From Microcaldota archaeon (lineage in GTDB: Archaea; Micrarchaeota; Micrarchaeia; Micrarchaeales; Micrarchaeaceae), in contig JAKAXF010000001.1 in assembly GCA_021816645.1 (NCBI GenBank), forward strand, positions 1 through 26,490: a stretch of 26,490 nt of DNA, given 5' to 3'. Both the position numbers and the translations under genes were made by a program. Positions within the stretch are counted from its first letter, which is position 1, and every line of letters begins with the position of its first letter. Below the pieces are notes generated by a model. That model did not search any database. It was not told the DNA's origin and was given only the letters and a program-made list of their open reading frames with translations. Shown here piece after piece: positions 7,127-15,772 of this stretch.

Positions 7127-8779
7127 GTGCAAAATGGCAAGGGTTTCTCTGGCTCTTCTGGATTTGACAGGCTCACGCTTCTTTTGTTCCTCGCCGTAGT
7201 GGCGGTCGGGATAGCAGCCGCGTTCTGTGTGTTCTCGGGGTTAGATCCGTACTACGATGATACGTTCTACGTGTTCTACGCCTACCAGCTTCTCTCGGGC
7301 AACCTGACCTTCATGATCAACGCCTTCAGCTACTCTTTCCTGAATCTGGTTCCGATAGCGGTATCGTTTGCGCTGTTAGGGTACAACACCTACTCTGCGA
7401 TACTACCATCGGTAGTCGAGTACGCGCTGCTCATATTTCTGGCGATGATGGTTGCACGCAGGCTCTATGGGAGGGCCTTCGCCGCGATAGGAGCAGGACT
7501 CGTAGCCACGGCCCCGTTTCTTACGATGTACATCACAAGGGCGCTGCCAGACATAAACGTCGGTCTTGCCGTAGCACTATCAATATCGCTTTTCCTGCTT
7601 AGCATTCGACGCGGGACCAGAATCCTCGCCGTGGCTTCTGGAGTGGCCGCTGTTTATACTGTTTATGTAAAGAACGTTGCTGTCCTTTACCTGGCGCTTT
7701 TCATAATCGCAAACCTGATCGCGTACAGAAGCGCTTTATTGCCACGCAAATCTGGGCGTGGGCACGCAAAGGCGTCAAAAGCAAGACCAATGTCGTTAGC
7801 CAACCTGGGCATAACATTTCTTTGCATAGCGATAGGCCTCTTTCTTTACATGCTCATATTTTATTTGAGCACCAGCAATCCTTTCTTCCCGTTCGTTAAC
7901 TACGGCACCAATCCGGCAACGTTGCCGCCGCTCCAGGAGCTCTACCTGCTTGTGAAACCATATTATTCATATTCCGGCCAGGGACTTCAGAGCAATTTTG
8001 AGCTGTTCAGCCTAGGGCCCATAGTCATCCTGGCTGTGATCGGCACTGCTATAGGAATCTACAAGAGGGACGGCAATATAAACTACCTTTCGTTTTTCAA
8101 CTGGTTCATCTTCGCGTACCTTGTATTTGGAACTTCCACCATCCACGGCTACGTGACTGTGCCGACAGTTTCCAGGTTCTTCGCGGTCATAGCCATGCCC
8201 CTTGCAGTGCTGGGCGGATACGCGATGTACAACATATACAGGGCCGCAAAAGTAGTATTCAGAAACAAGACTTTGGTGATGACCCTTTTCGTTCTGCTTG
8301 TGGTGGCCATGGAGCTCTCTTACATCCCGGTATACAAGATGTTTACGTATTACGCTTCATGGATCTACGGATCAAGGAGCGAATTTGTTTCTGCGGCGTC
8401 GTACATAGAGAACGCAACGCGGGGCCAGAATGCGTCAATTTATGTAAGCGCACCGGCAGACGGCCTGCTCCTTGACGGTCTGTACTATACCAACTTTTCA
8501 GTTTCTTTCAGCAGAAACTTTAGGTTGTATTCCGTAGCTTACTATTCTAACAACACGATTGTGGTAGATGGATCTCACGTGTGCAATGACACTGTCGGAA
8601 AGAGCTCGTACCTAATCGATATAGGCAGCACGGAAAGTCCATACGCGACGAGCTACGAGCGCGGCAACATGTACGGTTGGCTCGGGAACAATTGCACTGC
8701 TGAACAGATCTCGAGCTTTTTGGGGAGTAATACGACACCCTTTAAGATTTTTCTTTACAAAATTAACTACAACGCTTGA
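7127..8779 (+). CDS. GT-C family membrane glycosyltransferase (PMT/ArnT-like)
   Basis: This is a multi-pass membrane protein with a short inner N-terminus, about a dozen hydrophobic segments, and an extracellular C-terminal domain of about 120 residues. After the first membrane segment it has LDPYYDDTFY, the acidic motif of the first outer loop in GT-C enzymes. A second acid, in RALPDINVG, sits just before a later membrane segment, as in ArnT-type enzymes, which use two acidic residues. It should transfer a sugar from a polyprenyl-phosphate donor outside the membrane; the acceptor is unknown. GTG 7127 was chosen because a TATA-like box lies about 23 nt upstream; an in-frame TTG at 7097 would add 10 residues. 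First gene of an operon with 8791 and 10241. Its C-terminus (GWLGNNCTAE...) resembles that of the 19126 product. Confidence 0.82.
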   Translation: MQNGKGFSGSSGFDRLTLLLFLAVVAVGIAAAFCVFSGLDPYYDDTFYVFYAYQLLSGNLTFMINAFSYSFLNLVPIAVSFALLGYNTYSAILPSVVEYALLIFLAMMVARRLYGRAFAAIGAGLVATAPFLTMYITRALPDINVGLAVALSISLFLLSIRRGTRILAVASGVAAVYTVYVKNVAVLYLALFIIANLIAYRSALLPRKSGRGHAKASKARPMSLANLGITFLCIAIGLFLYMLIFYLSTSNPFFPFVNYGTNPATLPPLQELYLLVKPYYSYSGQGLQSNFELFSLGPIVILAVIGTAIGIYKRDGNINYLSFFNWFIFAYLVFGTSTIHGYVTVPTVSRFFAVIAMPLAVLGGYAMYNIYRAAKVVFRNKTLVMTLFVLLVVAMELSYIPVYKMFTYYASWIYGSRSEFVSAASYIENATRGQNASIYVSAPADGLLLDGLYYTNFSVSFSRNFRLYSVAYYSNNTIVVDGSHVCNDTVGKSSYLIDIGSTESPYATSYERGNMYGWLGNNCTAEQISSFLGSNTTPFKIFLYKINYNA

Positions 8780-8790
8780 ACGATGCTGTC

Positions 8791-10236
8791 ATGGTAAGAT
8801 ATCATAGTAGAAAGAGAAAAAAGAGGTATTCTGGTAAACGCTGGAGTGTGCTCGCTCCAATCATAGTAGTGTTGGTACTGCTCGCCGTGGCGGCAGCCTC
8901 TTATGTGTTAACACATACGACGGGTACCACTACACTTCAGGCAGGCCAGATGCTTAACTATAGCTGGGGAACTGCAGGTGTTGTACACCAATATGATGGT
9001 GGGATAAACCACACGTACTACGTTGACAAGAATATAGGAGATATAAACGTTAGCCTGAACGACACCATAATGGGACCGGTAACAATATACAGAGGCATGC
9101 TTTTCGTTACGACCGCCGGGCCGTACCACGACCAACTGATAGCAGATTACAAGAATACGCCCGGGTCACTTGCGGCTATAGACGTATACACAGGCAAAGT
9201 AGTGTGGCGGGACTACTTTCCTAACCAGCTGATAGGGCAACCGGTGACCGTGGGCAACATGCTGCTCGTGTCGATGAGCAACAACGAAGAGATACCGCCT
9301 CCCAACTTTACCAAGTTCAACAACATGGCCGATGCGGTCTACGCAATCAATATGAGCAACGGTACGATACTGTGGAAGTTCAACCTATCCGCGCCTTCGA
9401 TGTTGACTCCGGCATATGCGGGAGGTAGGTTTTTCCTTCCGAACATGGGGGGATACCTGATGGCGAACGTCAGCACGGGCAACGTGGTTTACAGCAACTT
9501 CACAGGCCTTCCAGATACCATGTCGTCTCCGCTGCTCATCAACGGGACTGTTTACTTCGGAGCTGGAACAACAAACGAGTTCACCTCTAAAAATATAACA
9601 GGTACATTCGTGTTCTATTCGATAAACTTCACATCCGGGTCGATTTTATGGACCCACGAGTTTCCAGAAGCTGGAAGCGGTTTGAACGACGTTTCTCCAG
9701 GCTACTATAAGGGTATAATAGTTACTGGTTACCTAAATCACAGTATGTACAACTACCCGACCCTGGTGGGTCTGAACGCGAGCAACGGCAATGTGATCTG
9801 GAAGGTAGATGAATCTTACGAGACCACAAAGCTGCCGGTTATCACGCCAAGCGTATACTACTCGGGGGCCGAACCGCTGACCGAACCTACCATGACCGCG
9901 ATAACCATGTACAACGGGACGGCGTACGCCGATTCCAACTTTCTTGGAGTGCTCTTCGCAGTCAACGCGACCAACGGAGCAGTACGCTGGATGTTCAATA
10001 CTGGGCAGTGCGAAAGCAACCCGAACATACACGATGGTTATCTGTATATAATGAACGACATTGGTGTACTTTACGTACTAAACGCGACCGATGGCGCATT
10101 GGTCAACGAATTGAACACGAGCATGCACCACCTGTCAAACGAAATTACTATAGCTAAGAACAAGATTATACTTACGAGCCTGAACGGCAGTGTTGTTTCG
10201 ATTCCGATAAGCAGGCTTACGAAGCCGAATCAGTGA
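8791..10236 (+). CDS. Membrane-anchored PQQ-type beta-propeller protein
   Basis: A basic N-terminus (MVRYHSRKRKKRYSGKRW) and one membrane segment precede an outer domain of about 440 residues. That domain repeats a blade pattern of the form A-I-[DN]-x-x-[TN]-G-x-[IV]-x-W: for example AAIDVYTGKVVWRDYF, YAINMSNGTILWKF, VGLNASNGNVIWKV, FAVNATNGAVRWMF and YVLNATDGAL. At least six blades are visible, as in PQQ-like/BamB propellers, but nothing indicates bound PQQ or enzyme activity. Many blade motifs have become N-X-S/T sites. The start is ATG 8791, 11 nt after the previous stop; an in-frame TTG at 8776, overlapping that stop as TTGA, is an alternative that adds 5 residues. It lies between two GT-C genes, with only 4 nt to the next one, so it is probably translated together with them and may scaffold or be glycosylated by them. 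Confidence 0.85.
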   Translation: MVRYHSRKRKKRYSGKRWSVLAPIIVVLVLLAVAAASYVLTHTTGTTTLQAGQMLNYSWGTAGVVHQYDGGINHTYYVDKNIGDINVSLNDTIMGPVTIYRGMLFVTTAGPYHDQLIADYKNTPGSLAAIDVYTGKVVWRDYFPNQLIGQPVTVGNMLLVSMSNNEEIPPPNFTKFNNMADAVYAINMSNGTILWKFNLSAPSMLTPAYAGGRFFLPNMGGYLMANVSTGNVVYSNFTGLPDTMSSPLLINGTVYFGAGTTNEFTSKNITGTFVFYSINFTSGSILWTHEFPEAGSGLNDVSPGYYKGIIVTGYLNHSMYNYPTLVGLNASNGNVIWKVDESYETTKLPVITPSVYYSGAEPLTEPTMTAITMYNGTAYADSNFLGVLFAVNATNGAVRWMFNTGQCESNPNIHDGYLYIMNDIGVLYVLNATDGALVNELNTSMHHLSNEITIAKNKIILTSLNGSVVSIPISRLTKPNQ

Positions 10237-10240
10237 TACT

Positions 10241-11884
10241 ATGCCAAAGCGCACAAACGACAAAGGCATCACCAGAAAGAGGGCTTACATGCTCCTCGTG
10301 CTTATAATGATTCTGGGAACCGTGCTGTCTTCGCTTGTTTTCAAAGGGATGAGCTTCTACGGGGATGATTTCGCGTACGCGGGGTTCATGCCAAACATAC
10401 TCAGCAATACTTTCAAGGTGAACGCAAACATATTCTCGCTAAGGCTGATGCTTCTTTACCCTATGGCGCTGTTCGTAAAGCTGTTTGGGTATACTGATCT
10501 AGGTGCTGGCTTCTATGCCCTAATCAGCTACATCATAACGATATTCCTAGTGTTCCTGCTCGGCAAGGAGTTTAAGAGCTACGGCGCAGGACTGCTCAGC
10601 GCCCTCCTTTTCGCGATATATCCTGCGGTCATACGTTTCAACACGGAACCCAATCCCATGCTGCCGATGGCGATGTTCCTGTCTCTGGCAATACTGCTGT
10701 TCCTGTACGCCAGAAAGTACGGGAACCGCTGGCTCTACGTGCTTTCCGGAATCTCGACGTTCGCCGGAGCGCTCATAAATCCGCTGGCGTACCTTTACGT
10801 GCTTTTCTTCACTGCTTACATCGCTGTGGATTTCGTCTACGGGCTTTTTAACAGAGGGAAGAAGAGGGGACCGCACTACGAGTACTGGCTCTACTTCCTT
10901 GGACTCGTTACCGCGGTTATAATACTCGGCTTCGTGAACCTCCACATAGCCCAATCTTCCAACCCGTTCTATGAATTCAAACTTACGAACAGCTACTACA
11001 GCGCGGCGGGCGGACCTGACGAGATATACTACACCAATCCGAGCCTGACGTTCTACATCAACGGCTACTTCCCGTACTCATTCAGCAGCCTGGGTTCGCT
11101 CTACAACCAGGTATTCAACTTCCAGCAGCTGAACCTGAACGACGTTGGATTTTTCAGCTACCTGGTGGTGCTTGTAGGCGTATACCTTCTAGCCACAAGG
11201 GACAAGAGGTACTACTTCCTCCTCGGATGGGCGGCGTTCCTTGTAGCGTACATGGAGTTCGGCACGATGAGCATCACGCACTACTTTCCGATATACAAGC
11301 TCATGAGGTTTACAGTGATAGTAGCCGCTCCGCTTATGCTTATACTGGGGGTCGGTCTCTCTGATATCGGTGACAGATTCTTCAAAAAGAGAAGGCGTCT
11401 CTGGGCCGCGATAGTGGCTGTGCTGATCGTGTTCCTTTTCGTTACTTCCATAACCGTAGACTATTATTACTACGTGCTCAACCATAACACTACGATGTTC
11501 TCTAAGATCATGGCCGGAGCCCTGCTAAACGTCACGAACCTTGCCAACGCCAACGTGTACGGATCCGCGCTTACGCCGTACTACATGCTATACTACATGG
11601 GATTCCCGGCGATGAAGAGCTTCGGGCAGTACGGCAGCGGCGAAGAGTACACCACGTTCTGGCCAACCTGCTCTTCTATACCGAACAACACGTACCTAAT
11701 AATACCAGACGCGGCAGCGCTTAATTACATAAACTCGCTGAACCTGTGGAACATCAATGAGAGCTGGGCCTTCAATCCATCAGAATGCAACCTGACTCTC
11801 TACGATAACGTATACGACAACAGCCTCGTGGCGGGCAAGTACTACTACCTTGCTTACTCAGGAAACATCTATTACAAGAGGTAA
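10241..11884 (+). CDS. GT-C family membrane glycosyltransferase (PMT/ArnT-like), variant second acidic site
   Basis: About a dozen membrane segments and an outer C-terminal domain. The first-loop motif is FYGDDFAYAG (Asp42-Asp43). At the position of the second acid found in the five other GT-C proteins here, this one has Asn138 in NTEPNPMLPM, with Glu136 two residues earlier. Either the glutamate replaces it or the enzyme is altered. ATG 10241 follows the propeller stop by 4 nt, so this is the third gene of the operon. No Shine-Dalgarno is seen, consistent with coupling to the gene before. It ends 13 nt from the convergent GT-C gene at 11898. Substrate unknown; polyprenyl-phosphate-linked sugar is expected from the family. 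Confidence 0.8.
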   Translation: MPKRTNDKGITRKRAYMLLVLIMILGTVLSSLVFKGMSFYGDDFAYAGFMPNILSNTFKVNANIFSLRLMLLYPMALFVKLFGYTDLGAGFYALISYIITIFLVFLLGKEFKSYGAGLLSALLFAIYPAVIRFNTEPNPMLPMAMFLSLAILLFLYARKYGNRWLYVLSGISTFAGALINPLAYLYVLFFTAYIAVDFVYGLFNRGKKRGPHYEYWLYFLGLVTAVIILGFVNLHIAQSSNPFYEFKLTNSYYSAAGGPDEIYYTNPSLTFYINGYFPYSFSSLGSLYNQVFNFQQLNLNDVGFFSYLVVLVGVYLLATRDKRYYFLLGWAAFLVAYMEFGTMSITHYFPIYKLMRFTVIVAAPLMLILGVGLSDIGDRFFKKRRRLWAAIVAVLIVFLFVTSITVDYYYYVLNHNTTMFSKIMAGALLNVTNLANANVYGSALTPYYMLYYMGFPAMKSFGQYGSGEEYTTFWPTCSSIPNNTYLIIPDAAALNYINSLNLWNINESWAFNPSECNLTLYDNVYDNSLVAGKYYYLAYSGNIYYKR

Positions 11885-11897
11885 AGCGGCAGGCCGT

Positions 11898-13715
11898 CTA
11901 CCTGACCGCAGTGCTGTTCTCCGGTACGACTTCGTATATACCCATGGTTACGTTGTACCACGTATCGTTGTTGAAGAAAGTTATGTTTACAGGTATTAGC
12001 GTGTGCGTTGATGTGAAGTTCTCGCACTCTAGCTGCGTGTCAACTTCACCGAAGTTCAGGTAGCAATCGATCGACCTGTCAAAGTATACGCAGCCTTTGG
12101 ACATGTTGTTGAAAGTGCTCTCGTACTCAGGAAAGTTTATCCAGGTTGTATAGATGTTCGCCCTTCCCAAGACATACCATAGGGGTGGCTGGAAGGTAAC
12201 TACCATGCAGCTTTTTGGTATCTGCTGGTACGTAGCTTCTATGAGCCTTTCATCGTATCTTTCTGCTGCAAACGGAAGAATGTGTGAAGGGGGCGCATGG
12301 ACTATGTTGACGAACTGTGCAAAAGCGTTCGAAAACAGCAGCGCTACCAGCATCACCATCAGAAGCGTTCCAGCCACGCCCGTGCTTCGAGTGGTCGCGT
12401 GCTTCTTGATGTGACGGCGTTTTACCGATGACCCTTTCTGCCAAGCACCGATTATGTAATCGTAAGCGTTCGTAATCCCTAACGCTGCAAACATAGATAC
12501 TGGAATGAAGGCGAGGAGAAAGTAGCGCACATCGTCCCCAGTGCTATAGAGCACGCTACCGCCGTAATAGGACGTGTAGAATACGAATATTATAAGAAAC
12601 CATGCGGAGATCAAACCGATGAGCCTGAATTTTCTTTTTACTATCAGGAAAGCCAGCCCAACGATCGCAAAAGCAGTATAGCTGAACGGAAACTCAACGT
12701 TGTATGGATATTTTACTCCGTTGAACAACAGCGAGGTATACGAATACTTTCCGAACCAGAACAGCGTGTTCTGGGTGAAGTTGCCGATTAAGTAGTTTAT
12801 GCTGAACAGCGGCTGACCGGGCGCATTTCCGAAAGCGCCAGCACCGGTGATGGTCGGGGCATTCTTGAGAAACACAAATTCTGGAAAGAGGAGCACGATG
12901 GTAATTACCACGACACCCACAAGTACGAACATGTTTCTAGAAGACCATTTCTTCCTGAAAGTTTCACTGTCGAGAAGCAACACGACGAGGACTATCGGCA
13001 GGATTATCAGTGCATCGACCTTTATACTCATTGTCACGGCTATGGCTGAAGCTGTAAGGAGCCCGGTTAGCAAAGTCCTCTCACGAATGTAGATCAGCAG
13101 CGAAAATATGGACAGCAGGCCGAACACCGCAGCGGGCAGGTCGACTATTGTTGACCTGGAGAACGTCATGTACAGAGGTGTGAACGCGAATATGGCTGCC
13201 GCCAGCAAAGATGCCCTGCTGTCCCGGATGAGCAGCTGGACAATGTAAAATACAAGCGCCACGCCCAGCACCGAAAGCAAAAGCTCGAGATCAAAGCCTA
13301 CAGAAAAGCTTACTCCGAAGATAGAGAAAGCCATTGCTAACATGAGAGGCCATTCACCAGGCTGATGGAACAGGCCTGTCGTACCAGGAACGCAGTGATT
13401 TGCGCTCGAAAAGCTGCATATGCCCAGGACATGGTTAGTCAGTATGGTTTTCGCAATGCTGGCATAGATCGCCTCGTCATTGTATATGAGGTGCGTGGGC
13501 GTCACGAACAGCAGCTCTGCAAGCAGAAACGCGAGCAGCAGCAACAACAGGGCAAACGCGTAGGTTTTCCCCGTCCTCGAATATTTCCTTATCTGCCTCG
13601 CGTTGATTACCAGGAACACCACGAGCAGCGAGAAGATTATTATGTCGTAGTAAAGATAGGAAGTCTGACCGTTGGTAAAATTGAACAAGTTGAATATCCA
13701 TTGCAGGAATTGCAT
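11898..13715 (-). CDS. GT-C family membrane glycosyltransferase (PMT/ArnT-like), 605 aa
   Basis: Longer than its neighbours because of an extra N-terminal membrane segment (about 24-38) and a basic inner loop before the catalytic segment. The first-loop motif is LIYNDEAIYA (Asp80-Glu81), then a loop with two close cysteines (CSFSSANHC) and QPGEWPLML, matching the proline-rich signature often seen in PMT_2-type enzymes. The second acid is Asp192 in RSTIVDLPAAVF. The outer C-terminal domain carries several N-X-S/T sites. The ATG at 13715 has an AGGGTG-type ribosome binding site 5 nt upstream (13721-13728) and a TATA-like box at 13750-13757. Divergent from cgi121; convergent with the 7127-11884 operon. 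Confidence 0.83.
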   Translation of the reverse strand: MQFLQWIFNLFNFTNGQTSYLYYDIIIFSLLVVFLVINARQIRKYSRTGKTYAFALLLLLLAFLLAELLFVTPTHLIYNDEAIYASIAKTILTNHVLGICSFSSANHCVPGTTGLFHQPGEWPLMLAMAFSIFGVSFSVGFDLELLLSVLGVALVFYIVQLLIRDSRASLLAAAIFAFTPLYMTFSRSTIVDLPAAVFGLLSIFSLLIYIRERTLLTGLLTASAIAVTMSIKVDALIILPIVLVVLLLDSETFRKKWSSRNMFVLVGVVVITIVLLFPEFVFLKNAPTITGAGAFGNAPGQPLFSINYLIGNFTQNTLFWFGKYSYTSLLFNGVKYPYNVEFPFSYTAFAIVGLAFLIVKRKFRLIGLISAWFLIIFVFYTSYYGGSVLYSTGDDVRYFLLAFIPVSMFAALGITNAYDYIIGAWQKGSSVKRRHIKKHATTRSTGVAGTLLMVMLVALLFSNAFAQFVNIVHAPPSHILPFAAERYDERLIEATYQQIPKSCMVVTFQPPLWYVLGRANIYTTWINFPEYESTFNNMSKGCVYFDRSIDCYLNFGEVDTQLECENFTSTHTLIPVNITFFNNDTWYNVTMGIYEVVPENSTAVR

Positions 13716-13720
13716 TACAG

Positions 13721-13728
13721 CACCCTTT
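13721..13728 (-). promoter_or_regulatory. Ribosome binding site (AAAGGGTG) of the 11898-13715 gene
   Basis: AAAGGGTG lies 5 nt before the ATG. A similar GGGTG lies before the phosphodiesterase gene at 20825. Most other genes here show no such site and look leaderless or coupled. Confidence 0.5.
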
Positions 13729-13749
13729 TCTATTATCTTTTGGTAAACT

Positions 13750-13757
13750 ATTTATAA
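13750..13757 (-). promoter_or_regulatory. TATA box of the 11898-13715 gene
   Basis: The minus strand reads TTATAAAT, centred about 39 nt before the ATG, giving a leader of about 13 nt that still contains the AGGGTG site. The symmetric AT-rich sequence might also help the divergent cgi121 gene. Confidence 0.5.
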
Positions 13758-13826
13758 TATACAAGTATTTGGTTCTTGATTCCGTAACGGCATCTGACAC
13801 GTTGCGAGTACGTAGCAGGTTTTGAG

Positions 13827-14312
13827 ATGCATGATATAAGCCTAAACGTTGCAAATATTGTCATAAAGAGAGTATCGTTGAACACAAGCCTAGATCACTT
13901 CCTTGACGTTTCAAAAAAAATTGGAGCGAAAGACGTGGTGCAACTTTTTGACCCCGGGAGCGTAGTCGATGAGAATCATATCCTAGGTGCCTACCTTAAT
14001 GCAAGGCTGTCCTTCGCAGAAGGTTCCAACATAGCGAAAAGTATAGGCGCCGAGATGCTGCTTTTTACAGCCATGACCAGGCAGGTTAAAGACGCCATAG
14101 AATTGGTTGGCGCCAGGGATCCCAATGATGTCCTGCTGTTTGCTACGAAAGTCGCTTACCGCAAGATAAAAAGATATATCAGGAAAGAACGCACGTTCAG
14201 GCCGACCAAAGACCAGATTGCATCGGCGGCTAAACGTTTAGGGATCAGAATTGGAAACGACACAGACGCCGTGCTTCTCTGCGGGATGGTTTCTTCCAGA
14301 CTCGCTGATTAG
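13827..14312 (+). CDS. cgi121: KEOPS complex subunit Cgi121
   Basis: The 161-residue product matches the Cgi121/TPRKB family in length and pattern. NHILGAYLNARLSF (50-63) is followed by NIAKSIGAEMLLFTAMTRQV (68-87) and KDAIELVG, the order of the family's hallmark segments (His..Ala..Ala, GxE-LLY-like strand, RQ(I/V)xxAIxxxG). In KEOPS, Cgi121 binds the Bud32 kinase and helps bring tRNA for N6-threonylcarbamoyladenosine formation at position 37 by Kae1. No other KEOPS gene lies in the window. The ATG at 13827 has no clear ribosome binding site. Its stop (TAG) overlaps the stop of the convergent XPF-type nuclease gene by 4 nt. Confidence 0.88.
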   Translation: MHDISLNVANIVIKRVSLNTSLDHFLDVSKKIGAKDVVQLFDPGSVVDENHILGAYLNARLSFAEGSNIAKSIGAEMLLFTAMTRQVKDAIELVGARDPNDVLLFATKVAYRKIKRYIRKERTFRPTKDQIASAAKRLGIRIGNDTDAVLLCGMVSSRLAD

Positions 14313-14959
14313 GGACTGCCCTGATCAAACTTTTCATCCATTACTTTTCGTATGGCATCGGCCTTCTTCGCCCCTATCTTCTCTACTTTCATCAGCTCAT
14401 CTTTGCTAGCGTTTGCTATGTTCCTCACGTTACCGAAGTACTCGAGCAGTGATTTTGCAATCTTCGGACCTACACCAGGCATATTGCCTATCATAAAGCG
14501 TTGGAAGTCGCTCGTTGAATACGCTCTGGCTCCCCCTTTTATTGAAGGTTCGCGCTTCTCATCGTCCTGCTCGTGCTCTGCCATGCTTACTATTATTTCT
14601 GCTGTTTCGTTAGGGTCTTTTGAAAAAACAACCGCGGCGTTGTAGTCTACATACAGCGCCACTATAGCACCCACGAAAACCTTCCTGCTCAGCATGAAAT
14701 CCTTTTGGTCTCCTTCTATGATTATCATGGGGCGCGGGTAGTGTTCTGCGATCCTCTTAATCTGATCGAAGAGCCTTCCGTTCAGTATGGAGCTCTGAAA
14801 ATCGCTTATAGTCTTGCGCTCAACTGCAATCCTGTCCGACACAACATAGTCGCCTACGTGCAGCGTCCTGAACTCTACCGTCGCCTTGCTGCTTAGATAT
14901 TCGTTTATCGCAGTATTGCGCTCCCTGTTGTCCACTATTATCTTTACGACGTTCTTCAT
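14309..14959 (-). CDS. XPF/ERCC4-type structure-specific endonuclease with helix-hairpin-helix tail
   Basis: The N-terminal half is an ERCC4 nuclease domain: IIVDNRE at 7-13, then GDYVVSDRIAVERKTISD at 37-54, giving the GD-Xn-ERK-X3-D active site (Asp38, Glu47, Arg48, Lys49, Asp53). The C-terminus holds two helix-hairpin-helix motifs (GNMPGVGPKIAKSLL at about 158-172 and VEKIGAKKADAIRK at 192-205) for DNA binding. At 216 residues with no helicase it resembles the short archaeal XPF form rather than Hef. It should cut branched or flap DNA in repair and fork restart, usually as a dimer. The start is supported by a TATA box about 29 nt upstream. It overlaps cgi121 tail to tail. Confidence 0.93.
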   Translation of the reverse strand: MKNVVKIIVDNRERNTAINEYLSSKATVEFRTLHVGDYVVSDRIAVERKTISDFQSSILNGRLFDQIKRIAEHYPRPMIIIEGDQKDFMLSRKVFVGAIVALYVDYNAAVVFSKDPNETAEIIVSMAEHEQDDEKREPSIKGGARAYSTSDFQRFMIGNMPGVGPKIAKSLLEYFGNVRNIANASKDELMKVEKIGAKKADAIRKVMDEKFDQGSP

Positions 14960-14984
14960 TGTTTATCATCGACACGCACGAGAC

Positions 14985-14991
14985 GTTTATA
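14985..14991 (-). promoter_or_regulatory. TATA box of the XPF-type nuclease gene
   Basis: TATAAAC on the minus strand, centred about 29 nt before the ATG at 14959, implies an mRNA with almost no leader. Confidence 0.5.
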
Positions 14992-15055
14992 GCATATGTT
15001 TTATAATTAGATGCAGATAATATTTGTTAAGTCTTTTCATACGCTCGTGGGATAG

Positions 15056-15772
15056 ATGGTAAAGAAGGGGAAGGACTTTTCAGATCTGACGATTATTATA
15101 CCTACGCTGAACGAGGTAGAGAACGTGGGCAGAATACTAGCTGCAATCAGGAAGCTGTACCTCAACGCGTACGTAATCGTGAGCGATGACGGATCGGAAG
15201 ACGGCACAGTTGAAGTGATCAGGAGAGTTTCCAGGAAAGACAGCCGAATCAGACTATTGGACAGAAAGAGAAGCTCCGTAAAGGGCCTAACCGCGAGCGT
15301 TGTTGACGCTGCGCTTCTTACAAAAACGGATAAGATAGTTGTGATGGACGCCGATATGCAGCACCCTGTAGAACTGGTGGGCCAAATATCAGAGAGCCTG
15401 GATTCCTACGACCTTTGCATAGGAGTCAGGACTACAGTAAGAAAGTGGGGATTTTTCAGGAGGGTGCTCTCCAAAGGTATATCCTATTTCTCGTTCTTCG
15501 TGTTCTTGATACGTGGTAGGATAACATGCAACGACATGATGTCAGGATTCTTTGGGATAAGGGGCGACCTTTTCAGGAGTACCATAAAAAAGAACAGGAA
15601 TGGCTTTGTTTATAAAGGTTACAAGGTTCTACTCGATATGATGAGGATGCTAGACAAGAACGACACAAGAGTCAGCGAATTGCCCTATTCTACGTTCCAT
15701 GACAGGGAAGCGGGCAGGTCAAAGCTGCGCCTTAGGCGCATGCTGGAAGTTGTAGAATCGACGTTGAAGTGA
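15056..15772 (+). CDS. Polyprenyl-phosphate sugar synthase (DPM1-like GT2 glycosyltransferase)
   Basis: GT-A fold family 2: LTIIIPTLNEVENV (11-24), SDDGSEDGT (43-51) for nucleotide binding, and MDADMQHPVE (97-106) holding the DxD metal site and the Dpm1-like QHP signature. The C-terminal HDREAGRSKL is the family's F-x-x-R-x-x-G-x-SKL-type segment. At 238 residues, without a C-terminal membrane pair, it matches the short soluble or membrane-associated Dpm1 class. It should move a hexose (mannose or glucose) from GDP/UDP-sugar to a polyprenyl phosphate on the inner face, making the donor used by GT-C enzymes. The stop overlaps the GTG start of the flippase gene (GTGA), so the two are translationally coupled. 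The actual sugar cannot be told from sequence. Confidence 0.88.
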   Translation: MVKKGKDFSDLTIIIPTLNEVENVGRILAAIRKLYLNAYVIVSDDGSEDGTVEVIRRVSRKDSRIRLLDRKRSSVKGLTASVVDAALLTKTDKIVVMDADMQHPVELVGQISESLDSYDLCIGVRTTVRKWGFFRRVLSKGISYFSFFVFLIRGRITCNDMMSGFFGIRGDLFRSTIKKNRNGFVYKGYKVLLDMMRMLDKNDTRVSELPYSTFHDREAGRSKLRLRRMLEVVESTLK

